Both the position numbers and the translations under genes were made by a program. The notes beneath the pieces were generated by a model that saw nothing but the letters and a program-made list of their open reading frames with translations, had not been told where the DNA came from and did not search any database. A DNA stretch of 35,726 nt from Solirubrobacterales bacterium (GTDB lineage Bacteria > Actinomycetota > Thermoleophilia > Solirubrobacterales > Solirubrobacteraceae): positions 1-35,726 of the forward strand of contig JAOPZS010000093.1 in assembly GCA_025963965.1 (NCBI GenBank), in the 5' to 3' direction. Positions 15,996 to 23,415 of this stretch are shown here, piece after piece (the stretch's first letter is position 1; every line of letters begins with the position of its first letter).

Positions 15996-16569
15996 CCCCT
16001 CCGCAGCCCCCCGCCTCACGGCCGGTGCGGCCGACCCGGTCGCCTCCGCTGTACTCGTTCCCCTCTACCGCGCCGACGGCGCGACACGCGTCGTGCTCAC
16101 GCGCCGGCGCTCGGACCTGCGCAGGCACGCCGGGGAGATCTCCTTTCCGGGCGGCCGCCACGACCCCGGCGACGCCGACCTGGCCGAGACGGCCCTGCGC
16201 GAGGCCGAAGAGGAGATCGGGCTGCCCCGCTCGCAGGCGCGGTTGATCGGCGAGCTGCCCGCCACCTCGACGTTCGCGACCAACTACGTGATCCATCCGT
16301 TCGTCGCGACGATCCCGCCGGGCATCGCCTGGGAGCTGTCGCCGAAGGAGGTCGACGCCGTGCTCGAGCTGCCGCTTGCGAGCGTTCGCTCGGGGCGTAC
16401 GATCACGACTCTCGAGCGACGCGGGATCACCTTCCAGACCGACGCATACGTCGTCGACGAGCACCTGGTCTGGGGTGCCACGGCGCGCATCATCGAGCAC
16501 CTCCTGGCACGGCTGAGCGACGATCCGGAGGCGCCGCTCGCGCTCCCCGCCGGCAGAACCGAGCACTGA
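15970..16569 (+). CDS. Nudix hydrolase, CoA pyrophosphatase (NudL) type
   Basis: A 199-aa Nudix protein. The Nudix box runs GGRHDPGDADLAETALREAEEEIGL (about residues 61-85, key residues G, E and REAEEE), and is directly preceded by LTRRRSDLRRHAGEISFPGG, the UPF0035 signature of enzymes that split CoA into 3',5'-ADP and phosphopantetheine. The start is the TTG at 15970: AGGAG lies 5 nt before it and the frame has no better start. It begins inside the OsmC gene. Both genes may serve in handling oxidised or damaged thiol compounds, which is inference. Confidence 0.85.
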   Translation: MSAYTWPPDPSAAPRLTAGAADPVASAVLVPLYRADGATRVVLTRRRSDLRRHAGEISFPGGRHDPGDADLAETALREAEEEIGLPRSQARLIGELPATSTFATNYVIHPFVATIPPGIAWELSPKEVDAVLELPLASVRSGRTITTLERRGITFQTDAYVVDEHLVWGATARIIEHLLARLSDDPEAPLALPAGRTEH

Positions 16570-16613
16570 CCGCAGCGGCGCCGTCAATCGGCAGCGTCGC
16601 GGCCCAGGCGTCC

Positions 16614-17123
16614 TCAGGCGCCGGGTGTCCAGCCGGTCAGGGTCGACCAGATGTCCGTCCCGAGCGCCTCGCCCGGGACGATCCCGGGCAGCGCCCGTGG
16701 CCAGAGCCCACCGAGCGCGACCATCAGCGAACCGAGCAGCGCCGTCCAGACGCCCTCGAGCAGCGACACTCCAAGCGTGGCGCTGAACGGGGTCGCCGGG
16801 TCCACCATGCGGTACAGCACGCACGCGCTCGCCAGCAACCCGAGCAGCACCACCGCGCCGCCAGCGCCGTCGGGCACTGCAGACGCCGCCCGAGCGATCG
16901 GGAACAGCGCATCGAGCATTGCCAGCCCGGCGAGGACCAGCAGGATCACGCTCAACCCTCCCAGCGCCTGCTCGCCCGTGAGCTGCCCGGCGTGGTGTGC
17001 GAGCGCACCGGAGCCGGACGTCGCCGCGCCGGCTGAGTACCAGGGCAGGAACACGGAGACGATCAGGATGATCGCGCCCAGCGCGGAGACGAAGAGGCCG
17101 TATCGAGAGCGCTCGCTTGTCAT
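16614..17123 (-). CDS. Four-helix membrane protein, unknown
   Basis: A 169-aa integral membrane protein with about four hydrophobic segments (residues ~8-28, 56-77, 85-105 and 125-145). The second half of the first helix ends FLPWYS, a motif seen in many small actinobacterial membrane proteins of unknown role. ATG 17123 has GGGAGA ~6 nt upstream; an in-frame GTG at 17147 would add 8 residues. It converges with the Nudix gene. No catalytic motif is visible and I cannot assign a function. Confidence 0.65.
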   Translation of the reverse strand: MTSERSRYGLFVSALGAIILIVSVFLPWYSAGAATSGSGALAHHAGQLTGEQALGGLSVILLVLAGLAMLDALFPIARAASAVPDGAGGAVVLLGLLASACVLYRMVDPATPFSATLGVSLLEGVWTALLGSLMVALGGLWPRALPGIVPGEALGTDIWSTLTGWTPGA

Positions 17124-17200
17124 CGCTCTCCCATCGGATGACGTCACGCGCGGCTTGATCGCCGGCGAGCAAGATCCTCGTTCGTATGAGCCTCAGAGCC

Positions 17201-17695
17201 CTAACGCGCGAGGAGCGACCCGACCGCCGTGAGCGCGGCGGCGACCCAGGCCTCGGTCTGCCGCGGATCCTCCCTCAGCCACGCCGCCGGAATCCGATTT
17301 CGGCCGGTCAGCCTGATGGCGATCGCCTCGCCCTCCTCGCGCGCCGCGGACGGCCCACCCTCGCCGGATGCCTCGTACACGAACCCGCGCACGGTCGTAT
17401 CGATCGTCTGCGTCAAGAACAGCTCGAGGCGCGTCGTGTGCAGCGCCTGGAGCTCGTCCCCAGAGCCGCCGGCAGTGCCGAGCAGCCAGCAGCAGACCGC
17501 GACCCCGTCGAGTGCGCCGCGGAGCGTCGCCAGCCGGTCAGGGGTGCCGATCCAGCACTCCGCGCCGAGCGCCTCGATCGCCTCGCAGCCGCTCTGCGAA
17601 CGGGTGGTGATGCGCACGGCGTGCCCGGCCGCCAGCAGCTGCCCGGCGAGCTCGCGCCCGCGGCAGCCCCCGCCGACGATCAGCACCCGAGCCAC
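17201..17695 (-). CDS. NAD(P)-binding Rossmann-fold protein
   Basis: A 164-aa protein opening with the dinucleotide-binding strand-loop-helix VLIVGGGCRGRELAGQLLAAGHAVRITTRS (residues 4-33, glycines GGGCRG), typical of extended SDR/NmrA-like or epimerase proteins. It is shorter than full-length members (usually 250 aa or more) and lacks a visible YxxxK, so it may be a sensor or a minimal reductase. The GTG at 17695 follows TAAGAT by 8 nt with no ribosome binding site: a leaderless start. The substrate is unknown. Confidence 0.7.
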   Translation of the reverse strand: MARVLIVGGGCRGRELAGQLLAAGHAVRITTRSQSGCEAIEALGAECWIGTPDRLATLRGALDGVAVCCWLLGTAGGSGDELQALHTTRLELFLTQTIDTTVRGFVYEASGEGGPSAAREEGEAIAIRLTGRNRIPAAWLREDPRQTEAWVAAALTAVGSLLAR

Positions 17696-17724
17696 GGCCG
17701 GGCATCTTACGGGTGTGCCTCAAC

Positions 17725-17742
17725 GGCCCGGCGAGCCGGGCC
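17725..17742. terminator. Hairpin after the Clp-N-like gene
   Basis: GGCCCGGC and GCCGGGCC form a perfect 8-bp stem with a 2-nt gap, 38 nt beyond the stop of the Clp-N-like gene and upstream of the Rossmann gene. There is no U-tract, so it is at best a U-less terminator or an mRNA-stabilising stem. Confidence 0.4.
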
Positions 17743-17779
17743 GGCGCAGTTCAGGGCGCCGGCGCGTGACCACGAGCGC

Positions 17780-18193
17780 TCAGGCGGCGAGCAGCTCGAT
17801 CCGCTCGAGAACCTCGTCGCGGTCGGTGCCGTGGGCCCGGAGCACGTGGTTGAACTCCGTGCCGTAGACGTCGATCACCGCGACCAGCACGTCGATCGTG
17901 CCGAAGCACGGGGCGTTGCGGCGTGCGGCCGCGAGCGCGGCGGCGTCGCCGACCCGCGCAACGATGTCGCCCGATCCGATCGGGTCCTCGGCCTCGTGGT
18001 GCTCGGCGACGCCTTCCAGCGCCGCCTCGCTCACGCCGAGCGCCTGCAGCGCCACGCCGGCCTCGCCGTGCAGGCGCAGGATTCGCAGCCAGCGCTCCGC
18101 CTCGGCCTCACGAGAGAGGGCGAACGGGATCGCCGTCGATGCCATGCCGAGTACGAGCGCGGCGTCTAGGTCGGGTGAGGGATGATCGGTCAC
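17780..18193 (-). CDS. Clp N-terminal-domain-like protein
   Basis: A 137-aa helical protein. Its second half, FGTIDVLVAVIDVYGTEFNHVLRAHGTDRDEVLERI, matches the Clp-N repeat pattern (G-T-x-x-hLLhAh...G...VL...G.d...h), and the first half (ILRLHGEAGVALQALGVSEAALE) looks like a weaker copy, so it may be a pair of Clp repeats without any AAA+ module. The GTG at 18193 overlaps the phosphatase stop (GTGA), coupling it to the STAS-PP2C genes. Clp-N domains bind adaptors and substrates of ClpC/ClpA; a stand-alone copy could be an adaptor or competitor. Family assignment is moderate. Confidence 0.6.
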   Translation of the reverse strand: MTDHPSPDLDAALVLGMASTAIPFALSREAEAERWLRILRLHGEAGVALQALGVSEAALEGVAEHHEAEDPIGSGDIVARVGDAAALAAARRNAPCFGTIDVLVAVIDVYGTEFNHVLRAHGTDRDEVLERIELLAA

Positions 18194-20223
18194 AGGGCCA
18201 CCTCCTGGGTGCGTGCCAGCGCGCGCGCACGAAGCGGCGCGACGTTGTCGTGGGTGAGGGTTAGGCGGGGGGAGCCTTCCCCGCGGCTGATCTGCAGCAG
18301 CGCGTTGCCGTGGTCGGCGGCGATCGCGCGCGCCGAGGCGAGCACGCGGTCGATCTCGCCCGGGGCGACTCCGGCGGCGAGCAGAAAGCGTCGCGTGCGG
18401 GCGCTTCCCGCCTCGCGGCCGTCGAGCTCGATCTCCTCGCTGACGATCACCGGGCGGCCCTCTCCCCCGGAGATCCCGAGCAGGCAAGCCGCCATGTCGT
18501 CGGGTCTGCGGTCGGTCTGCTCACGGACGCGATCGAGCAGCGCGGCGGCGGTCGTCGCCTCCGCGTCTCGCTCGAGCTCGCGAAGGGTGTCGGACAGCCG
18601 CTGCGTGCCGTACAGCTCGCCGCCGGTCCTGGCCTCGATCACGCCGTCCGTGTAGAACGCCGCGACGGCGCCACCCGGCACGGAGAGCACCGTCTGGCGA
18701 GTGCCCGTCGGGCGCCCCGCGCCGATCGGGGGCGCTGAGCAGGCGATGATCGGCGCGTTGGGGTCCAGACCGCTGAGGAGCGGATGAGGATGCCCGGCGC
18801 AGGAGTAGCTCAGCAGGCGCTCACGCGGATCCCACGTCGCCAGCACGACGGTCGCGAAGGACTCGCCCAGCTGGCGCTCGAGCGCCGGGGCGGCCGCGCG
18901 GAGCGCCTCGCGCGGGCCGAGGCCCGCCTCGAGGTAGGCGCGCAGCGTGTACCGCAGCAGCGTGGTGTGGGGCAGCGCCTCGCGACCGTGACCGGAGACG
19001 TCCCCGACGATCACCGCGACCAGCCCCTCGGGCAGCGCGAACACGTCGTAGAAGTCACCGCCGGCCCCCGGTCCCGAGGCGGGCCGGTAGGCCGCCGTCG
19101 TCGTGACGGGGCCGAGACGGGCGGGAAGCTCCGGCAGCAGGGCGCCCTGCAGAAGCCCGACGTCCTCGAGCAGCTCGCGGCGCTGGCGGTCCAGCCTGCG
19201 CACTCGCCCGGCGGCGAGGCGCGACGTCGTCGCAAACGCGAGCGCGGCGAGCGCCAGCACGCCGATCAACAGCCACACGCTCGTAGGGATCACGCCGATG
19301 ATTCGTGTGACGGTCGTGACCAGCGGCGAGCTCTTCGCCGGTGGGGCGCGATGGGCTGCGCGAGGAGCGTGGGCCGGCAGGTTCGCGCCCGAGTTCCTCA
19401 CAGCAGCCCCGGCGGCGGCGGAGGTCAGCGCGAAGGATCCGCCGGCTGCAGCATTGCCGGTGCGACGAAGCTGTTTGGAGCCTGCGCCCGGGCGGCGCGG
19501 CTTGGTGGTGCGAACGGCGTGTTCGCCTGCGAGCACAGGCGGCGTTTCAGCGGCCGCCCTGGCTTCCGGCGAGGATGCCGCGAGGCCGTTCGCGGCTGCG
19601 GTCGCCGTCTGCAGAGCTGCGCCTTCATTGCTCCCCGCAGCTGCGAGTGCGGCGGCTTCGACGGCTTCGCGCGCCAGCCGCGCCTTCTTCTCCTTGTAGC
19701 TTTCGCGCCCGGACTTCTTGCGCTCTTCTTCGTGCGCGCGACGGCGTTCTTCACGGCTGCGTTCGCTCGAGCCTTTCGAGGCTGCCGGCGACCCGGTCGC
19801 CGCGCGCGAGCTGTTCTTGACGCCCGTCTTGCCGGAGCTGCCGGCGGCTTTGCGCGCCGCCCGGTCGGCAGCGCGTTCGGCGCGTTCGGCCCGGCGCGTC
19901 GCCTTCGAGCTGGCGTCGGTGCCTGCTCGCGGTGTGCCCGTCGCCGCGCCCGAGCCTGCTTCTTCGCTCTTCGCCGGGGTCCCGTTCGCTTCGGCGGCGC
20001 GTTCGCTGCGGCGTGCGAGTCGTTCGGCCTTGCGAGTCGATGCCGAACGTTCGGCTCCGGCTTCACCGGAGGCTCCGGCTTCGGTGGGGGCCGGCGCGGG
20101 CTGCGCCGCGGAGTCCGCCGCAGCGGGCTCGAACAGCACCGCGAGGGCGATCAGGATGCAGAGAGCGAGCGCCAGGCTCGCCGGTGGCGCGAAGGTTTTC
20201 AGTACACCGGAACGACGGGCCAT
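18190..20223 (-). CDS. Membrane-anchored PP2C/SpoIIE-type serine phosphatase
   Basis: A 677-aa protein. Residues ~12-33 are an N-terminal membrane anchor, ~34-300 a long Ala/Arg/Ser/Glu low-complexity segment with charged stretches near 105-185, ~305-332 a second membrane helix, ~335-365 a linker helix (RRLDRQRRELLEDVGLLQ), and ~365-585 a SpoIIE phosphatase domain with metal ligands Asp390 (GGDFYDVF), Asp408 (GDVSGHG), Asp526 (YTDG) and Asp575/576 (DDMAA). Residues ~592-677 resemble a degenerate RsbW-like kinase fold. It should dephosphorylate a STAS anti-anti-sigma factor, most simply its neighbour. The ATG at 20223 overlaps the STAS stop by one base. Glu codons switch from GAA in the loop to GAG in the catalytic part. 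Confidence 0.85.
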   Translation of the reverse strand: MARRSGVLKTFAPPASLALALCILIALAVLFEPAAADSAAQPAPAPTEAGASGEAGAERSASTRKAERLARRSERAAEANGTPAKSEEAGSGAATGTPRAGTDASSKATRRAERAERAADRAARKAAGSSGKTGVKNSSRAATGSPAASKGSSERSREERRRAHEEERKKSGRESYKEKKARLAREAVEAAALAAAGSNEGAALQTATAAANGLAASSPEARAAAETPPVLAGEHAVRTTKPRRPGAGSKQLRRTGNAAAGGSFALTSAAAGAAVRNSGANLPAHAPRAAHRAPPAKSSPLVTTVTRIIGVIPTSVWLLIGVLALAALAFATTSRLAAGRVRRLDRQRRELLEDVGLLQGALLPELPARLGPVTTTAAYRPASGPGAGGDFYDVFALPEGLVAVIVGDVSGHGREALPHTTLLRYTLRAYLEAGLGPREALRAAAPALERQLGESFATVVLATWDPRERLLSYSCAGHPHPLLSGLDPNAPIIACSAPPIGAGRPTGTRQTVLSVPGGAVAAFYTDGVIEARTGGELYGTQRLSDTLRELERDAEATTAAALLDRVREQTDRRPDDMAACLLGISGGEGRPVIVSEEIELDGREAGSARTRRFLLAAGVAPGEIDRVLASARAIAADHGNALLQISRGEGSPRLTLTHDNVAPLRARALARTQEVAL

Positions 20224-20630
20224 CAGCCTGCCGCCGTCGTGCTCCCCTGGACGAAGCCGAGCGCGTCCTGCAACGTCGGGACGATCTCGAACATTCCGTC
20301 GAGGCCCGTCAGTTCGAAGATCCTCAGCACGTTCTCATCGGTGCACGCGACCGCCAGCCGCACGCCCGGATCGAGCGCGCGCTGCGCGCCGACGAGCACG
20401 CCCAGCGCGGTCGAGTCGATGAAGCCGACACCGGACAGGTCGACGACGACGTGGCGGCTTTCTGCCGACTGCACGTCTGCCAGGGCCCACTTCAGGCTCG
20501 GCGCCGAGGCGAGGTCGAGGTCGCCCTCGACCGCCAGCAGGCTCGTGTCGTGCGCCAGCTCCTTGCGCGTGATCAGGAAGCTGACCTCACCGGGATCCGT
20601 ATCGCCTTGGTTCGCTCCGATGGCCTGCAT
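20223..20630 (-). CDS. STAS-domain anti-sigma factor antagonist
   Basis: A 135-aa single STAS-domain protein of the RsbV/SpoIIAA class. The core runs LLAVEGDLDLASAPSLKWAL, then VVVDLSGVGFIDSTALGVLVGAQ, in which the Ser of DSTALG is the residue that a partner kinase phosphorylates and that keeps the protein from binding it. The ATG at 20630 is chosen for GGGAG ~7 nt upstream; the frame extends 22 codons further without support. It leads a three-gene overlapping set with the PP2C phosphatase and the Clp-N-like protein. No free RsbW kinase or sigma-B gene is in the window. Confidence 0.88.
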   Translation of the reverse strand: MQAIGANQGDTDPGEVSFLITRKELAHDTSLLAVEGDLDLASAPSLKWALADVQSAESRHVVVDLSGVGFIDSTALGVLVGAQRALDPGVRLAVACTDENVLRIFELTGLDGMFEIVPTLQDALGFVQGSTTAAG

Positions 20631-20721
20631 CTGCGCTCCCTGATGTCGAGGTGCCGGTTCAGTCCAGCGCCAGCGGTAGATGGCGGGGACAGGCATGGCT
20701 TCGGCGGATCAGCCGGGAAGC

Positions 20722-20750
20722 TTGACCTGCGCGGTCCGCGCTCGTACACG
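20722..20750 (+). promoter_or_regulatory. Possible glyS promoter
   Basis: TTGACC (20722-20727) is followed after 17 nt by TACACG (20745-20750), which misses the final T of a good -10. A second -10-like box, TAGCAT (20792-20797), lies 10 nt before the glycyl-tRNA synthetase ATG. Either could serve; the choice needs a mapped transcript start. Confidence 0.4.
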
Positions 20751-20763
20751 TGTCCGGCGCACT

Positions 20764-20781
20764 GTCCCCCGGCCGGGGGAC
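20764..20781. promoter_or_regulatory. 18-nt perfect palindrome upstream of glycyl-tRNA synthetase
   Basis: GTCCCCCGGCCGGGGGAC is a perfect 18-nt inverted repeat 26 nt before the synthetase start. Relative to the TTGACC/TACACG promoter it would be the first thing transcribed; relative to TAGCAT (20792-20797) it covers the -35 region, where it could be an operator. It has no U-tract. Confidence 0.45.
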
Positions 20782-20807
20782 GCGACTGGACTAGCATCCT
20801 CGCCCTG

Positions 20808-22238
20808 ATGACCGCGGCAGGCGACACCGAGGAGACGACCGCGCGCGACGTCGTGACGATGGACAAGATCGTCGCGCTCTGCAAGCGGCGTGGCTTCGTG
20901 TTCCCCTCCTCGGAGATCTACGGCGGTGTCGGCTCCACATACGACTACGGCCACTACGGCGTGCTGCTGAAGAACAACGTCAAGGGCGAGTGGTGGCGAG
21001 CGATGCTCCAGGAGCGCGACGACATCGTCGCGATCGACTCCGCGATCCTGCAGCACCCGCGCGTCTGGGAGGCCTCCGGCCACCTCGCCGGCTTCACCGA
21101 CCCGCTCGTCGACTGCCGCACCTGCGGCCAGCGCTTCAGGGCGGACCATCTCGCCGAGCTGGCCTGCGGGCGCAAACCCTCCAAGCACCCGGGGGAAACG
21201 GACGAGTGCGACCTGACCGAGGCGCGCGACTTCAACCTCATGTTCGAGACGACGATCGGGCCCGTCAAGGAGTCCGGCGCGACGGCCTACCTGCGCCCGG
21301 AGACCGCGCAGGGGATCTTCATCAACTTCAAGAACGTCCTGCAGTTCTCGCGCAAGAAACCGCCGTTCGGGATCGCCCAGGTCGGCAAGTCCTTCCGCAA
21401 CGAGATCACGCCGGGCAACTTCATCTTCCGCACGCGCGAGTTCGAGCAGATGGAGATGGAGTTCTTCGTGCCCCCCGGCGAGGCCGACCGCTGGTTCGAG
21501 CACTGGCTGGCCGAGCGCGAGCGCTGGTACACGGCGCTGGGAATACGCGCCGACCATCTGCGCCTTCGCGCCCACGACGCGGATGAGCTATCCCACTACT
21601 CCTCCGGGACCAGCGACGTCGAATACCTGTTCCCGTCCACCGCCGGAGGTGGCGGAGGCCGCTGGTCGGAGCTCGAGGGGATCGCCAACCGCGGCGACTT
21701 CGACCTCACCCGCCACGCCGAGTTCTCCGGCGAGAAGCTCGAGTACTTCGACCAGGCAAGCGGCGAGCGCTACGTCCCGCACGTGATCGAGCCGGCCGCC
21801 GGAGCCGATCGCGCGACGCTGGCATTCCTGGTCGACGCCTACGACGAGGAACTGGTCGAGCGCGAGGGAAGCGGCGAGGGCGAGATGCGCACGGTGCTGC
21901 GCCTGCACCCACGGCTGGCGCCCGTCAAGGCGGCGGTGCTGCCACTGGTCAACAAGGACGGACAGCCTGAGCTCGCCCGTGAGCTCCATCACGCGCTGCG
22001 CTCGCGCATGCAGGCCGAGTACGACGCGGGCGGCGCGATCGGGCGCCGCTACCGCCGCCAGGACGAAATCGGAACACCGTTCTGCTTTACGATTGACCAC
22101 CAGAGTCTCGAGGACCGCACGGTGACGTTGCGCGACCGTGACTCGCTGGCCCAGGAGCGGCTGCCGATCGAGGGACTCGCCGAGGAGGTCGAGCGACGCA
22201 TCACCGCGCCCTGGAAGACCCCCAAGCTGGAGCATTGA
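20808..22238 (+). CDS. glyS: Glycyl-tRNA synthetase (single-chain, dimeric type)
   Basis: A 476-aa class II aminoacyl-tRNA synthetase that charges tRNA-Gly. It begins with the family-specific VTMDKIVALCKRRGFVFPSSEIYGG, has YLRPETAQGIFINF, the class II motif 2 FRNEITPGNFIFRTREFEQME, a CRTCG zinc-like pair, and the anticodon-binding domain at the C-terminus (VLPLVNKDG...). It is the homodimeric alpha2 form, not the alpha/beta pair; the name glyQS is also used. ATG 20808 lacks a ribosome binding site and follows TAGCAT by 10 nt; the internal ATG at 20859 (MDKIVAL) is a less likely start. The next gene begins 10 nt downstream. Confidence 0.95.
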   Translation: MTAAGDTEETTARDVVTMDKIVALCKRRGFVFPSSEIYGGVGSTYDYGHYGVLLKNNVKGEWWRAMLQERDDIVAIDSAILQHPRVWEASGHLAGFTDPLVDCRTCGQRFRADHLAELACGRKPSKHPGETDECDLTEARDFNLMFETTIGPVKESGATAYLRPETAQGIFINFKNVLQFSRKKPPFGIAQVGKSFRNEITPGNFIFRTREFEQMEMEFFVPPGEADRWFEHWLAERERWYTALGIRADHLRLRAHDADELSHYSSGTSDVEYLFPSTAGGGGGRWSELEGIANRGDFDLTRHAEFSGEKLEYFDQASGERYVPHVIEPAAGADRATLAFLVDAYDEELVEREGSGEGEMRTVLRLHPRLAPVKAAVLPLVNKDGQPELARELHHALRSRMQAEYDAGGAIGRRYRRQDEIGTPFCFTIDHQSLEDRTVTLRDRDSLAQERLPIEGLAEEVERRITAPWKTPKLEH

Positions 22239-22248
22239 AAGGAAGCGA

Positions 22249-23409
22249 ATGGACTTCGACCTGACCGACGAGCAGCGCCTGATCCGATCGACCGCGCGTG
22301 AGTTCACCGACAACGAGATCGTGATCCAGTCGCGTGAAAACGCGCGCAATCACCACTTCGATCTCGATCTCGTCAAGAAGGTCGCCGACCAGGGCTACCT
22401 CGGCGCGGTCGTCCCCCAGGAGTACGGCGGCGCCGGGCTGGACTACCTCTCCTACGGGCTGATCGTCGAGGAGATCGGGCGCGGCGACTCGGCGATCCGC
22501 ACGGTGATCTCGGTGCAGACCTCGCTCGTCTGCTCGGGGATCGTCCGCTGGGGCACCGAGGAGCAGAAGCAGAAGTACCTGCCGAAGCTCTGCTCGGGCG
22601 AGTGGCTCGGCTGCTTCGGCCTGACCGAGCCGGACACCGGATCGGACGCGGCCAATCAGCGCACGCGCGCCACCAAGACCGACGGCGGCTGGGTGATCAA
22701 CGGCAACAAGATGTGGATCTCGATGGCCAACTACGCGAAGGTCGCGATGATCTTCGCCCAGACCGACCCGTCGCTCGGCACCAAGGGCCTGGCTTGCTTC
22801 ATCGTCGACACCGACCAGCCCGGCTACAAACCGCAGACGATCGAGCACAAGATGGGCCTGCACGGCTCCGACACCGGCTCGATCGCGCTCGAAGACGTCG
22901 AGGTCACCGACGAGCAGATGCTCGGCGGAGTCGGCGACGGCTTCAAGGTCGCGATGTCGAACCTCGACTCCGGCCGCTACTCGGTCGCCGCCGGCTGCGT
23001 CGGCATCTGCCAGGGCTGTGTCGAGGAGTCCGTGAAGTACTCGACCGAGCGCCAGCAGTTCGGCAAACCGATCGCGAGCTTCCAGCTCGTGCAGGCGATG
23101 ATCGCCGACATGACCGTGAAAACGGAGGCGTCGCGGATGCTCGTGTGGCGGGCCGGGTTCTTGAAGGACAAGGGCCAGCCGAACACGCTCGAGACGTCGA
23201 TCGCCAAGCTCCACGCCACCGAGTCCTCGCTGGAGTGCGCCAACATGGCTATCCAGGTCCACGGCGGCGCGGGCTACGTCGACGACCATCCCGTCGAGCG
23301 CTACCTGCGCGACGCGCGCGTGACGACGATCTACGAGGGCACCTCGCAGATCCAGAAACTGATCATCGGGCGCCAGATGACTGGTATCAGCGCCATGGTC
23401 CCCGCCTAG
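22249..23409 (+). CDS. Acyl-CoA dehydrogenase
   Basis: A 386-aa FAD-dependent acyl-CoA dehydrogenase, which makes the 2,3-double bond of acyl-CoA in beta-oxidation. Motifs are CFGLTEPDTGSDA and MWISMANYAKV of the middle domain, RQQFGKPIASFQLVQAM, HGGAGYVDDHPVERYLRD and the catalytic-base segment IYEGTSQIQ with Glu. The length is usual. ATG 22249 has AAAGGAAG ~5 nt upstream. It starts 10 nt after glyS and ends 6 nt before the hydroxyacyl-CoA dehydrogenase, so all three probably share a message. Short-chain specificity is likely but unproven. Confidence 0.92.
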   Translation: MDFDLTDEQRLIRSTAREFTDNEIVIQSRENARNHHFDLDLVKKVADQGYLGAVVPQEYGGAGLDYLSYGLIVEEIGRGDSAIRTVISVQTSLVCSGIVRWGTEEQKQKYLPKLCSGEWLGCFGLTEPDTGSDAANQRTRATKTDGGWVINGNKMWISMANYAKVAMIFAQTDPSLGTKGLACFIVDTDQPGYKPQTIEHKMGLHGSDTGSIALEDVEVTDEQMLGGVGDGFKVAMSNLDSGRYSVAAGCVGICQGCVEESVKYSTERQQFGKPIASFQLVQAMIADMTVKTEASRMLVWRAGFLKDKGQPNTLETSIAKLHATESSLECANMAIQVHGGAGYVDDHPVERYLRDARVTTIYEGTSQIQKLIIGRQMTGISAMVPA

Positions 23410-23415
23410 CCCGCG

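Noticed and set aside
20640-20807. T-box leader for glycyl-tRNA synthetase
   Set aside because: No T-box sequence, specifier loop or terminator/antiterminator pair; the region is too short.
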